A stretch of 64,000 bases of DNA from positions 12,655,898-12,719,897 of the forward strand of contig CM071844.1 in NCBI GenBank assembly GCA_036507285.1. The letters are read 5' to 3'. The notes beneath the pieces are model-generated. The model was given only the letters and a program-made list of their open reading frames with translations. It did not search any database and was not told the origin of the DNA. Source of the stretch: Trichosanthes cucumerina (Eukaryota; Streptophyta; Magnoliopsida; Cucurbitales; Cucurbitaceae). This document shows, piece after piece, positions 33,282 to 44,523 of this stretch. Position 1 is the first letter of the stretch; each line of letters begins with the position of its first letter. A program made the translations under genes and the position numbers.

Positions 33282-36200
33282 ATGTACCAATCAACTTCCT
33301 CTTCTTCTTCTTCTCAGAAATCCATGCCCTCCTCCCACGCCGGCGGCGGCGGTGGGGCTCTGGGTCTTACTCGTTACGGTTCTGCACCTGGGTCTCTCCT
33401 GACCTCGGCGGTGGATTCCGTCATCGGTAATCACCATCCGGACTCCGCCGCCTCGCTCCGTACGCCGCCCTCGTTCGCCGGTCACTACTTCTCCTCCGCT
33501 GACTCCTCCGTTGTCGAGTCCTCGAGGAAGGTTGTTCAATCGTCGTCGACTTCCAACGATCTGAAATCGTCGTCGTCAGCGGCGCCCTTGCACCGGTCGT
33601 ACGGACTCCACGATTTGGCACTTGGGGATTTCTCTAAGGCGAGAAATTTTAGTAGTAATGGTGGGCAATCGTCTTCCTCTTCCCCGTTGGTTCGCCAGAG
33701 AAGCTCGCCGGCTGGATTTCTCGGCCATCTCTCCGTCGCCGAAGCAAACGGTACTCTCTTTCTCTCTCTAATTTTGTTTTTCTTTTTGCCTTCGCCGGCG
33801 CGTGGTTTCACCGCGCTTTTTCTAAAAGGCTGTTGGCCGTTGACTAGATTCGCAAATTTACGAAAATATACCGCCGAGTTTTCAAAATTACCAAATTACC
33901 CTCCATCGTATTTAGTTGTATCCCCCGAGTTCTATTAAAAATTGCCTCTTATACGTCCTTCAACTCTATAAAGCATATGATTTTTTTTTAACTCTATATT
34001 TAATACATTTTTAAAATTTTTAATTTTATGTCGGGTAGATCTTGGAAGTTTATTAATTTTGTGTTTAATAAATCTGTTAATTTTTTAAACGGTAAGATTT
34101 TATCAAATACAAAATTAAAATGAACAATATTATCAAATATTTTTTTAAATATATAAACTTATACAAAAATTGAAATAAGAATCTATTATAGACATTTTTA
34201 TATGTTTAAGATTAAATACTTATGGAAAATTTAAAGCTGGAATATATACTAAGTTTAAGTTTTGGGATCAAACTTAAAATTTAATGGATAATATCATATA
34301 ATTACTTTTGGATGTATTTATTTAAAATTAAAAAGTATAGTATTTTCTTCAAATCCAGGTCATAAGTCACGTGCTTGATGCTGTCAGCATTGCAATTGCA
34401 TGATGATTTTTTTTTTTCCGATCTTCAGTTGGCTGAAAGCCGACATGTCGTTTGGGTAGCCATTGTAGTTAAACAACTGCCGTTGTTTTCAAGCATCTTT
34501 AATAATGGTGGAAAAATGGAACCCACTACTCTTCTTAATGGGGAAATTATCCACTAAGGACGATTCTACGAATAAATCAACAAGAGCTTTTTAAAATTAT
34601 GGTACAATGACTCGCCCCCACATAAAGAAAAAAAAAAGAATTGGTTGAGTCGGATCGAATCAAATCAAATGAGTTTTGATTTGAAATTACATGTCGATTT
34701 CATCTATTTTGATATGTTTGATTGTCATATTTGAATACATAAATCATTAGAGGTGGAGGAATTCGAACTCATAACCTATTAGTTATTAGTTATACTTGAT
34801 GTCAGTTGAAGTATGCTCTTCTTGGCGATTGTCGTTTTGATTTAGGCATTCATAAAGTAGCTTTCAATATTGTTTTGTTTTTATTGATTTAAATTAATAG
34901 GTCGGTTTTACGTTGAATTTGACAAAAAAGTTAAAAGGAATGGACCCATTATATATATCTTTAATTTTATTTCATAATTATCATGTAGCTTTAAATATGA
35001 ATGATATAGAAATAATAACTTTTTTATTGACTTAAGCATATTTCTATATGAATTATTCTCGAATTTCTGGCCTTACATTTTAATGTAATATTTTAAAAAA
35101 CTAGGAAAAAAATCCAGTTATTTTAGTACTAGAAAAATATTATGGTCCACATTTTGACAAACTAGACATTTATCATTTATTTACATACTTGGCTCGACAG
35201 GATTAGATTCCGGTGGGCCCTTGTATAATTAAAAAGTTAAAATTAAATAAACTTAATGGCAACACGCAATAATGTTAAAAGTTTTTTCCCCTTTTAATTG
35301 GTTTCTAAAATTACTGTTAAATAATATTCTCAAGTTAATACTATCCAAAAAAAAAAAATTACCTAACTAATTATAAAAAGTTGTAAGTTCAAGATTTATA
35401 TCATTAATTATTTCGATTGTGATTGTAATGCTATAGCATATAGGGAAATGGAAATAACATTTTATAATAAGGTGGAGTGAAGATTTTGAACAAAGTTTTA
35501 TGAATATTTTGATCGTTGAGTTATGTTAGTAAATGTTGATAATATAATATCAATGATATAAAATAATATAATTTTAAACTTATCTTAGCTTGACCGATGT
35601 TGTGGTTTTGCTTTTTTTACTTTCTTTTTTTGTTGGATAAAAACGTTATTCCTAAACCAGTTTGAATGTATTATTTTCACACTAAACTTGAATTTCATTA
35701 AATTAAGCTTTAGATAAAACTTTCACGATAAAAACAGATCTTTTTTTTTTTTTTTATTTTGTGCTGACTACTGTGATGAAGATGAAATTGAAAGTGATGA
35801 AATTAAAAAGCAGGAGGAGGATTTTCATTGACAAGAGGAGGAGTTGGGAATGGAATAGGAAGACTGAAGTCACAAGTGAGTTTCAGTGGTGGTGGGCAAG
35901 ATTGTTTGTCTCAAATCTCTGAAATGAGTGAAAGTGTTGTGGAAGGTACCTCATTTGCAGCCACACCCAATGCCTTTGCTATGGATTCTTGGGACACCTC
36001 CTCCAATTCCATTGTCTTTGCTGCTCCTCCTCATCCCAAAACATCCAAGCATCACCATCACTCTCATAATAATCATAATAATAATGCCGAGTTTTTCAAT
36101 TGCCTCGAGTCTCAGGTACCATGCTCTTTCTCGATCGCCTTTCTTTACTTTCTTCATCTTGTGGACTCACTTTCGCTTTCGCTTTGTTACTTCAAAATTG

Positions 36201-39200
36201 AAATAGTTGTTTGAGTTTCCTTTAGAATATTATAATGGTCTTCATAACTACTTAAAATAGAGATTATTGGATTCAAAAGACGTCCTAATATTAGGAAGAC
36301 TACAACATACATTCCATTAAATGCATATTTAACTCTAATTAACGGTATAAATTGCTTGCCACATTGTTCAACCCTAGATTCGATAATACTTGTCGCGAAA
36401 ACAACTTGTAATAAATAATCTTCTTATCCTTGGTACTTTTATCAGTTACTGTGTTAGACTATGTGATATAATTAAATTTATCCCTAACTAAAAGCTTAGT
36501 CATGATAAAACCTAGTTGTGTGTTGGAGAAATCCTCAAAGTGGAACAAAAATTAATGAGTCTATTGTGGACATTGTGGAGGTCCGTTGTCCTTAACAATT
36601 GTTCTGATAACATCTTTAATCACCAATCAAACCAAAAGTTTAAGTTGAGAGTTTGGGGTAAATTTTATTATATCAACATAGTCTAACACTCTCCCTCACT
36701 TGTGGGCGACCTCCTAGACCATCTGCTCTGATACTATCTTAAATCACCAATCAAACTAAAAACTTAAGTTAAGAGTTTGGGATAAATTTAATTATATCAA
36801 TATAGTCTAACACTTTGTCATGAATGTACAACATTATTTTTTTTTTGTTGTGGTTGTTTAGATGATTAGACTTTATAGTTCTTCATTTGCAAATATTTGT
36901 GTGATTAAAAAATACACGTGTTTGGTGGTTGCCTTATTTGCAATATTCCAGTTTAGCCTGCCGCAGACAAGTCTAGAAATGGCAACAGTAGAGAGACTGC
37001 TTCAAATTCCAGAAGACTCTGTTCCTTGTAAGATCCGAGCCAAGCGTGGCTGCGCTACTCACCCTCGCAGCATCGCCGAAAGGGTCAGTTCAAATTTCAC
37101 TTTAAATTCTAACACAAGCTACGTATTTAGGTCTCGTTTCATAATCATTTGATTTTTTTGAAAATTATGTTTCTTTTCCCATTATTTTTCTATATCATAT
37201 CTATAATCATTTACATCATTCTTGAGATATCATTTAATTTTGTAGCTAAATTTCAAAAAATAGAACACAAGTTTTTTAAAACTATTTTTTAAATTTTCAA
37301 AACTTAACTTGGTTTTTGAAAACATAGGTACAAAGTAAATCAACAAACATAAAAATCCATGGATAAAAGTAGTATTTTTAGGCTTCATTTCAAAAAACCA
37401 AAACCAAAACACCAAATGGTCATCAAACGAGGCCTTGATTTTTTTACTTTTGGTGTTTAAAAATTATGTTTATAAATACTACTTCCATCTATCGATTTTA
37501 TTTATTGTTTTGTTATTTACTATCTTTTCAAAAACCATGCTAAGTTTTGAAAACTAAAAAAAATAGTTTTCAAAAATTTATTTTTTTTAGAAGAATTTGT
37601 CTAAGATTGCATATATTTTCTTAAAAAATATGAAATTTATTGTACATAAATAATGAGAAAACAAACACATTTTTCAAAAACTAAAAATAACAAATTAAAT
37701 GATTATCAAATAGGGCCTTAGCGTTTGTTGAGAATACCACATTGGAAAAGTGGAGAATAACCTCACAATATATATGATACATGGGTTACTTCTCTCATAA
37801 CCAATTGGTTTTGAGATGGGACCCCATATAATTTAATATGGTATCAGAGCCCATTAAACTAAAACGGGTATTCGGTCCAAAAAAATTGGGATCCGAATAT
37901 ATATGATATATGGATTATTCCTCTTATTGTCAATTAGTTTTAAGATGCAACTCCATATAATCTAATAGTGTTGAAGTTACGAATTTAGATTTTTTTTAAA
38001 TGATTACTACGAAAATTAATTGCATATTCTAAATTTGAGAACCTTAGAAAAAAATATTTAAAAATCTAAATAAAATGTTTGGTAGCTTTTTGAATATCAC
38101 TATTTGACGTTGAGACAAATATTATTGAAAATTTTAAAATATTTCAAATTAATGTTAACTATCATTATTGAAAATATACATACCATTTGACATTTGTGTT
38201 TTTTTTTTTAAAAAAAATGGATTTTACTTGAAAATGTTACTCTAGAACATTATCCCAAACATATTATATGGAGAATGTGTTAAATATATTTATTTGACAA
38301 AGTTGTTTTAGTTACCAAAATTAGTTAAATGAATACACAGGAGAGGAGAACTAGAATCAGTGGAAAATTGAAGAAACTTCAAGAGCTTGTTCCCAACATG
38401 GATAAGGTACAAATTCAAGCATCTCCATTTTTTTTTCCTTTTTTTTCTTTTTTTCAGTTAGCTAATGTGAGTGGACAAATTGAACTTTTAACTTTACCAA
38501 ATTGACTTTTCTTTTCCATTCACTTTACCAAATATTCTTACTTATTTTGATTTTTTTTTCAATATATGATTTTATTATCAGTAAATGGAGAGTTTTTGTT
38601 TACAAATCATTTTTAAAATAGTTTTGGTTAAATTTTATAAGCTCGGTATATCTGTGTTTCCTAATATATATATATATGGTAAACTTTTAAATTTTTAATT
38701 TGGTGTCTAATAGATATTCAAACTCTCTCCTGTCCCATATTTTTTTACCTCTTTTTCAAATGCCTAAACTTACTCAAAACTAACCCGATTCTTAAATAAA
38801 ACAATTAGTGTATCATGTAAGTGTTAAACTAACATAGTTTACGGCATAGAGCCATTAGAGACATGACATTGAAAGTTTAAAGGCATATTAATTCTTTTAG
38901 AAGTATATGGACTAAATAGACAACTTTGAAAATTTAGGGATTAATTTATTGAAGTATAAACACTAAGACCTCGTTTGATAACTAAGACCTCATTGTTACT
39001 TTTACTTATGAGTTTTCATATTTTTTTTATTACTTTTTACATACGTTTTCAAAAACCAAACCAAGTTTGAAAACTAAAAAAAATAAATAAAAGTAGTTTT
39101 CAAAAACTTTTTTTTTTAATTTGGCTAGAAAACTCAAATCTTTCCTTATAAAAAAATGAAAATAATTGTAGAGAAATTGTGAGAAAACAAATACAATTTT

Positions 39201-41769
39201 TAAAAACAAAAAACCAACAACCAAGGCTCCGTTGATAACCATTTGGTTTTTAGTTTTTAGTTTTTAAAAACTAAACCTAAAAATACTACTTCTACCAATG
39301 GATTTTTATGCTTTCTTATCTACTTCGTACCTATGTTTTAAAAAACCAAACTAAGTTTGAAAACTATAAAAAGTAGTTTTCAAAAACTTATTTCTGTTTT
39401 TAAAATTTGGCTAAAAACTTAAATGGTAGCTCAAGAAATCTGGAAATCATTGTATAGAAGATGAAAAAAAATGGTGAAAAACCAAGCTTTAAATTTCAAA
39501 AACTAAATGATTATCAAACGGGGTCCAAATGATTATCAAACTAAATCTAAATTAAAAACAAACCTACAAGTATGTTTGGATGACTCATGTTTATTATTAT
39601 TTTTCTTATGGGTTCTGTAATATAATTTCAGATTTATATGAAACAATTTTAAAAATAAAAACATAAGATTGTTTTCAAAATGGGTTTTCAAGCCTTCTCT
39701 AGATCATCATATTATTCATCCTTTAATTTCCTTATACTTAGTGTGTTATTATTATTATTATTATTATTTTTTTTTTGAAGAATCTTAATGTGTTATTGTT
39801 GTGTTTTATTATTTACAGCAAACAAGCTATGCAGACATGTTGGACTTAGCAGTGCAGCATATCAAGGGACTTCAAGATCAAATTCAGGTATCCTAAACAC
39901 TCTTATAGCAATTAATTACAACATTAAATTTGTCCTTACTTGAAAATTCAATCCAAATCCTTGCTATATTATTTTCTTATTATTTCAAATTAATGATCCA
40001 TGTGTTGAATCTGTTAATCAAAATCAATAATACTATAGCCCCCATGTGAAAGACAGTGTTAATTAAAGAATGAATTAAAATGTTAATTTAATCTCAATCT
40101 AAAATTTATATTTGGTTTATTTAAGCTTTTATAAATGGACTAGTTTTAAACTACATTGAAAAATAGATCACAAAGTTGAAAAAGTATTTGTACAGAAATT
40201 TAGGGTTTCTTTAGGAGTCATGTTTAACAATTATTTTTATTTTGTTTTTTTTTTTTTTAAAAGAAATTTCTTAACCCAGAATATTGGTTGGTATATCTTC
40301 TCGAAATAGTTTTTAGAATAAAAAATGACTGAATAGTATTTTGTTGGTTTCTTACGTTGTATTAATATACAACGTCCATATGTAATTTTTTTTAAGTATG
40401 TACTAAAATAAATGAAAAAATATTACGTAAACTGTTCCCAAATGGTTCCAAATTTGAATATAATTGAAACCAGTTTTACAACATTAGTGGACAAAATAAT
40501 TTTCATAAAACACTGCTAAACAATATCTTACTTTTTTTTTTTTTGGTTAAAACACTTTGTTCTACTTTTAATAGTTGTGTTTTTAAATGTCCAAATTTAG
40601 TTCTTGTACTTTTAATAAAGTTTAAATCGGTCTATGTTATTATTTTGAAGTTCATTTTTATCAAAATTAGTTAAAGACCAATTATAATTTTCATGTAAGG
40701 AAAGATACCATGTGAACATAGAAGAAATACTAATAGATAATTAATTTCTTTTAGAAAAGTTAACAATAAACTAATGTTAGGGACTAATTTTAAGTTTTAT
40801 TAAAAGTATGTGAATTAAATTTAAACATAAGAACTAAAATAGAACGAACCTCAAAGTACATAGATCTAAATAATATACCTTTTTTTTTTCTAGTTGAAGC
40901 AAGAAGTGGGTTGGATGAGAATTTAAGGGTCTGTTTGGTTGAAAATTTGAAAACAAAAATTTAAAAACAAGAGATCTAATGAAAACATAGTTGTATTTCA
41001 TGTTTTTAGATATGTGTTTGGTAGTAGATTTAGAAATATGATTTAATTTCAAAGAGTTATTTAAAGTGTGTCTATAATATATTTAGAGATCATGAAATTT
41101 GTTGTAGTTGCAAAACCAAATATTAGGTTAAATATTAGTAATTATTAATTAATTTATCAACATGCTTTTATTAATTTTGTAGAATTATCATTTTATAATA
41201 AAATATTATAGAATTTATAATATATTATATTATAAATATTTTAATTTAACCAAAGTAAATTGAGTTTATACCCTGAAATATTATATTTATTAAGATATTT
41301 ACCTTTGTTTAATATAATTCTACATTTTTAAATTTCAAATTCAAAATCTAGATACAACAAAAACATAAAAAATGTTGTTTTCAGAATTCCTACCATTGGA
41401 CCATAGAATTCGAAAACAATTTAAAGAAAAAACACATTTGACAAACACATATTCACAAAATTCAATGAATTCAAAGACATAAAATAGAATCTCGATTGTC
41501 AACCAAACGAACCCTAAACATTTGATTCCATTGAATTATATTGAGATTAGTAATATCGAATATGGATTCAAATTTAAAAGAAAAATAGATTTTCTTGATC
41601 TTTAGATTACTTTTAAAAATTTGATTAATTACTTGGCTACAAAACTATTATCATGTTGAAGAAAAATATATCTTCCTTTGTGATTTAACAGAGTTTTTCC
41701 CCTTTCCCTTTTCAGAAGCTTAACAAAGAAGTTGAGAATTGCACCTGTGGAAGCAAAGAATGCTCATAA
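33282..41769 (+). CDS. bHLH128: bHLH transcription factor, bHLH128/FBH-like, six exons
   Basis: The exons are 33282-33750, 35814-36115, 36952-37083, 38341-38406, 39819-39887 and 41716-41769. All introns are GT-AG and the joined frame is 363 codons plus TAA. The N-terminus is Ser/Gly-rich with GLTRYGSAPGS (residues 28-38). Exon 2 has RLKSQVSFSGG and ISEMSE, then a His/Asn tract. Exons 3-5 encode VPCKIRAKRGCATHPRSIAE and the bHLH domain (about residues 285-345). Exon 6 ends in ENCTCGSKECS. The order and length match Arabidopsis bHLH128 (about 362 aa), in the FLOWERING BHLH group of E-box-binding nuclear regulators. Basic-region Glu9 and Arg13 are kept; position 5 is Arg, not His, as usual for the group. 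The ATG is the first in the leader and opens MYQS, as family members do. A polyadenylation signal follows at about 41850. Function by homology only. Confidence 0.93.
34749..34813 (-). mobile_element. SINE remnant in bHLH intron 1
   Basis: On the minus strand it reads CTTCAACTGACATCAAG, then GGTTATGAGTTCGAATTCC and TCCACCTC, matching the A-box and B-box parts of the SINE family at 30948. The ends and target duplication are unclear. The rest of intron 1 (33751-35813) is AT-rich and shows nothing else. Confidence 0.6.
36613..36812 (-). mobile_element. TRIM with 76-bp LTRs in bHLH intron 2
   Basis: Two direct copies, 36613-36688 and 36737-36812, are both 76 bp. On the minus strand they begin TGTTAGACTAT and end with TTAAGA or TAAAGA. 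After the first minus-strand LTR comes TAGTATCAGAGCAGATGG, a near tRNA-Met primer site. A GTGAGGGAGAG purine tract precedes the second. The internal region is only 48 bp. A second primer-like TTATCAGAAC after the other LTR, and an inverted GTGTTAGACTATGTGATATA at about 36453, suggest a larger rearranged array. Confidence 0.75.
37130..37434. mobile_element. Fold-back MITE (family 1) in bHLH intron 3
   Basis: The left end is GGTCTCGTTTCATAATC with TTA before it; the right end is GGTCATCAAACGAGGCC followed by TTG. It starts 46 bp after the exon 3 splice donor. Partial sequence of another member follows (37435-37717, ending GATTATCAAATAGGGCC then TTA). Confidence 0.75.
37726..37967 (+). mobile_element. 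TRIM (113-bp LTR family) in bHLH intron 3
   Basis: The 5' LTR, 37726-37838, starts TGTTGAGAATACCACATTGG. The primer site TGGTATCAGAGCCC is at 37839-37852. After a roughly 45-bp interior a partial second LTR (about 37897-37967) ends CCATATAATCTAATA. Flanking pentamers GCGTT (37721-37725) and GTGTT (37968-37972) are a one-mismatch target duplication. It has no coding capacity and must have used enzymes from another element. Confidence 0.8.
38967..39543. mobile_element. Fold-back MITE (family 1) with nested copy, bHLH intron 4
   Basis: The outer left end is GACCTCGTTTGATAAC preceded by TAA; the outer right end is AATGATTATCAAACTAAATC. A second copy, 39235-39526 (GGCTCCGTTGATAACC to GATTATCAAACGGGGTCC), lies inside. 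Microsatellite (TTA)n follows near 39746-39768, about 50 bp before exon 5. Confidence 0.65.
40927..41514. mobile_element. 588-bp PIF/Harbinger-like MITE (family 2), bHLH intron 5
   Basis: The left end is GGGTCTGTTTGGTTG and the right end CAACCAAACGAACCC, perfect apart from one internal position. TAA flanks both sides (40924-40926 and 41515-41517). Internal GAAAACATAGTTGTATTTCA matches the 600-bp element at 59693-60292 in reverse. The right end is about 200 bp from the exon 6 acceptor. Confidence 0.85.
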
Positions 41770-41847
41770 CATCTGGAATTATAAGAGTTGGAAAATGAAT
41801 GGTACCTCAGTTTTTGCCTTTTAAAAATTTTGTTCTTTCCACTAACC

Positions 41848-41878
41848 CCACAAAATAAAAAAATAAAAAAAAATAAAA
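41848..41878 (+). terminator. Probable polyadenylation signal region of the bHLH gene
   Basis: Overlapping AATAAA-like hexamers in an A-rich run 80-110 bp after the stop codon. Plant signals are loose, so the exact cleavage site cannot be read. Confidence 0.45.
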
Positions 41879-42274
41879 GGAAGGTCAAAAGAAAAATAAA
41901 AGAAAAATGGCATTTGTACATAAAGGAAGTAGCTCTCCAGCTCTAATTAATTCCCAAAATTTATTGAAATTATATAAGTTTATTCTTCTTTTCCATGTAA
42001 AATAATTTTGAATTGGTTCCCTTGCTATTTTTGTTGCTTTAACCTTTCTCATGTTGAAGAAACTTATCTTTGACTCTCTTTTTGTTATTTCACATTCAAT
42101 TATCGAATATGTTTGGTTCATATAGTCTTAGCTAGGTCGTTTATGAAGGTTCTTTGAAGTTACATTACAAAGTCTGGATTTGTATAAAACTGTATTGAAT
42201 ATGGTAAGAGAACAACTTATTCGTTCCTTTTGTTCTCATTTTTCTTGCTTTTCCCTTTCTAATATGGTATACAA

Positions 42275-42387
42275 TGTTGAGAATCCCACATTGGAAAAAT
42301 GGAGAGAAACCTCACAATATATAAGGTATATAGGCTACTGTTCTCATTGTCAATTGGTTTTGAGATGAAATCTCATATTATCTAATA
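42275..42387 (+). mobile_element. TRIM solo LTR, 113 bp
   Basis: It starts TGTTGAGAATCCCACATTGG and ends TTATCTAATA, exactly the length of the 5' LTR at 37726. The flanks TACAA (42270-42274) and TACGA (42388-42392) form a one-mismatch target duplication. No primer site follows. Confidence 0.8.
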
Positions 42388-42727
42388 TACGAATCAATCT
42401 TTCACTCTTTTTTTTGTTATTTAAATGTTCATTTATTGGATGTCTCTAAGAAGGTGTTTAGTTCATAGTTTTAGTTAAATCTAGGTTTATGAAGGTTGAA
42501 GTTAAAAATTTAAATTTGTATGAGTTGTGTTTTCGAATGGTAAAAAAACAAAAGAAGCTAAGTTATACTAATCTAGGTTTATATAGTTGCTGTTTTGTTG
42601 TGGGTAAATAATTTATAAAAATAGGTTGTATAGTATAAATAATATGCTTCACAAGACACAAGTTTGAGTTTATATAGTAAATTTGTTGTTTAGAATAAGT
42701 AAATTTACCTATCAAACTTAAACTTTA

Positions 42728-43016
42728 GGTCCCGTTTGATAACCATTTTGTTTTTGGTTTTTAGTTTTTGAAAGTTAAGCTTATGTTCACCTTATTTCTC
42801 TACAATAGAGATCATTTCCTTTAAGTAAACATTTGAACTATTAGCCAAATTCTAAAAACAAAATCAAGTTTTTGAAAGCTACTTTTTTAGTTTTCAAAAG
42901 TTGGCTTGGTTTTTTACCACATAGGTATAAAGTAGATAAGAAGCATTGGTATAAGTAGTATTTTTAGATTTAAATTTCAAAAACAAAAAACAAAAAACAA
43001 AATTATTATCAAACGA
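42728..43016. mobile_element. Fold-back MITE (family 1)
   Basis: The left end is GGTCCCGTTTGATAACC preceded by TTA; the right end is TTATTATCAAACGAAT, worn. Internal layout as in 29534-29829. Confidence 0.7.
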
Positions 43017-43947
43017 ATTATATAAACCTAATTCCTCATGAGTTAGATACTAAATATTTTTTATGATCTACTTTTTAGAAAATTTTAAAATTATAACCAA
43101 GTTAAAAAATAAAGTAAAAAGGAGGTGTTCAAAAACATATTTTATTTATTAAAAATTATGTAAGATTTTTTTATGGAAAAAATTAAAAACAAAGTAAGAA
43201 ATTGGAGTAAGGATGAACCGAAGAGGCCTGAAAATCCAACACGATTGATTCAAACGCACCAAACTGACGTTGGTTGAATGGTTTAGAGAGGAGAATGGTT
43301 GGGGTCAGTTTTGCATTTTACAAAACCATTGGTTTGGGGCTCGACTGAATTTAGAAGTGTATATATATATATATATATATAAAAGTTAGAATAAATAAAT
43401 ATATTTTAAAAAATATTTTTTTCGTTAAAACCGACCAACCGAATTGAATTCGTTTCGATCAGTTTAAGTCTTCTGAAAAAAAAAAAAAAACTAAATCGAT
43501 ATATGGTTGGTTCGACGTCAATTGGAGTAGAAAACCGATCTAACTGAGGATGATTTTGAGCTTGAAAAGTGAAAAGGCTACTAAATTACAAACTAAATGA
43601 TTCATCTATCCAGTTAGTTTATGAGTTTTTTTAAAAAAATTAATTATATTTCTAAAATTTGAAAAATACTCCTATTCAGTTCCTCAATTAGATAAATGTG
43701 GTTCGATGAGAAGTGTGACACTGTTATTATATTGATCTTCGAAGAAAGTATGGTTGACAGATAAACAACTATGATATATATATATATATATATATGTACA
43801 TACATACCTCACTTAAATTTTCCACATGAATTTTTGTAGTGTGTATATTATGTATATATCATGTCCACATAAATTATTTTATATGGTAACATCTTTTAAT
43901 ATATGCAATATATTATATAATGTATTTTTCTAACTATTTATAACTCT
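43017..43947. other. Unassigned DNA with (TA)n microsatellites
   Basis: TA runs at about 43361-43381 and 43771-43795. Around 43190-43560 a segment with ACCGACCAACCGAATTG and GGTTGGTTCGACGTC has inverted-repeat character and may be a decayed element; borders not found. Confidence 0.5.
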
Positions 43948-44520
43948 TTATTTGATAACCCTTTGATTTTTAGTTTTTGATTTTTAAAAGTTGTATTTTT
44001 TTTTTCAAAATTTCTCTATAATAATTTTTGTCTTCTATATCATGATTTTTATCTTTCTTAATGAAACATTTGACTTAATAATTCTAGCAAAAATTCTAAA
44101 TTTCAATGTTTTTTAAACTACTTTTTAGGTTTCGTTTGATGTCACCATTTAGTTTCTTGATTTTGATTTTTGAAAAATAGGCCTAAAAATACTACTTTTA
44201 CCCATAAGTTTATATGTTTTTTTTATTTACCTTGTATTACATGTTTTCAAAAACCAAACTAAGTTTTGAAAACTAAAAAAAAAGTAGTTTTCAATATATT
44301 TTTTTTAAATTGTTAAATGTTATTTCAAGAAAAATGAAAATTATTGTAGAGCAGAAGATAAAGACAAATTGTGGAAAAACAAGCATAATATTAAAAAATC
44401 AAATGATTATCAAACGGTGCCTTAATTTCAAAACATGGTTTGGTTTTTAAAACGAAAACATGAAAACCATGGGTGGAAGTACTATTTATAAACTTAATTT
44501 TCAAAAACAAAAAACTAAAT
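43948..44520. mobile_element. Fold-back MITE (family 1) with nested copy
   Basis: The outer copy starts near TTATTTGATAACCCTTTG. The inner copy, 44128-44421, runs GGTTTCGTTTGATGTCACC to ATTATCAAACGGTGCC with TTA on both sides (44125-44127, 44422-44424). The outer right end runs up to the next member at 44524. Confidence 0.7.
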
Positions 44521-44523
44521 TAA

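Noticed and set aside
33282..33938. Uninterrupted 218-codon frame as a single-exon gene
   Set aside because: Family similarity ends at a GT donor after codon 156 and resumes in phase in exon 2; the rest is intron read-through.
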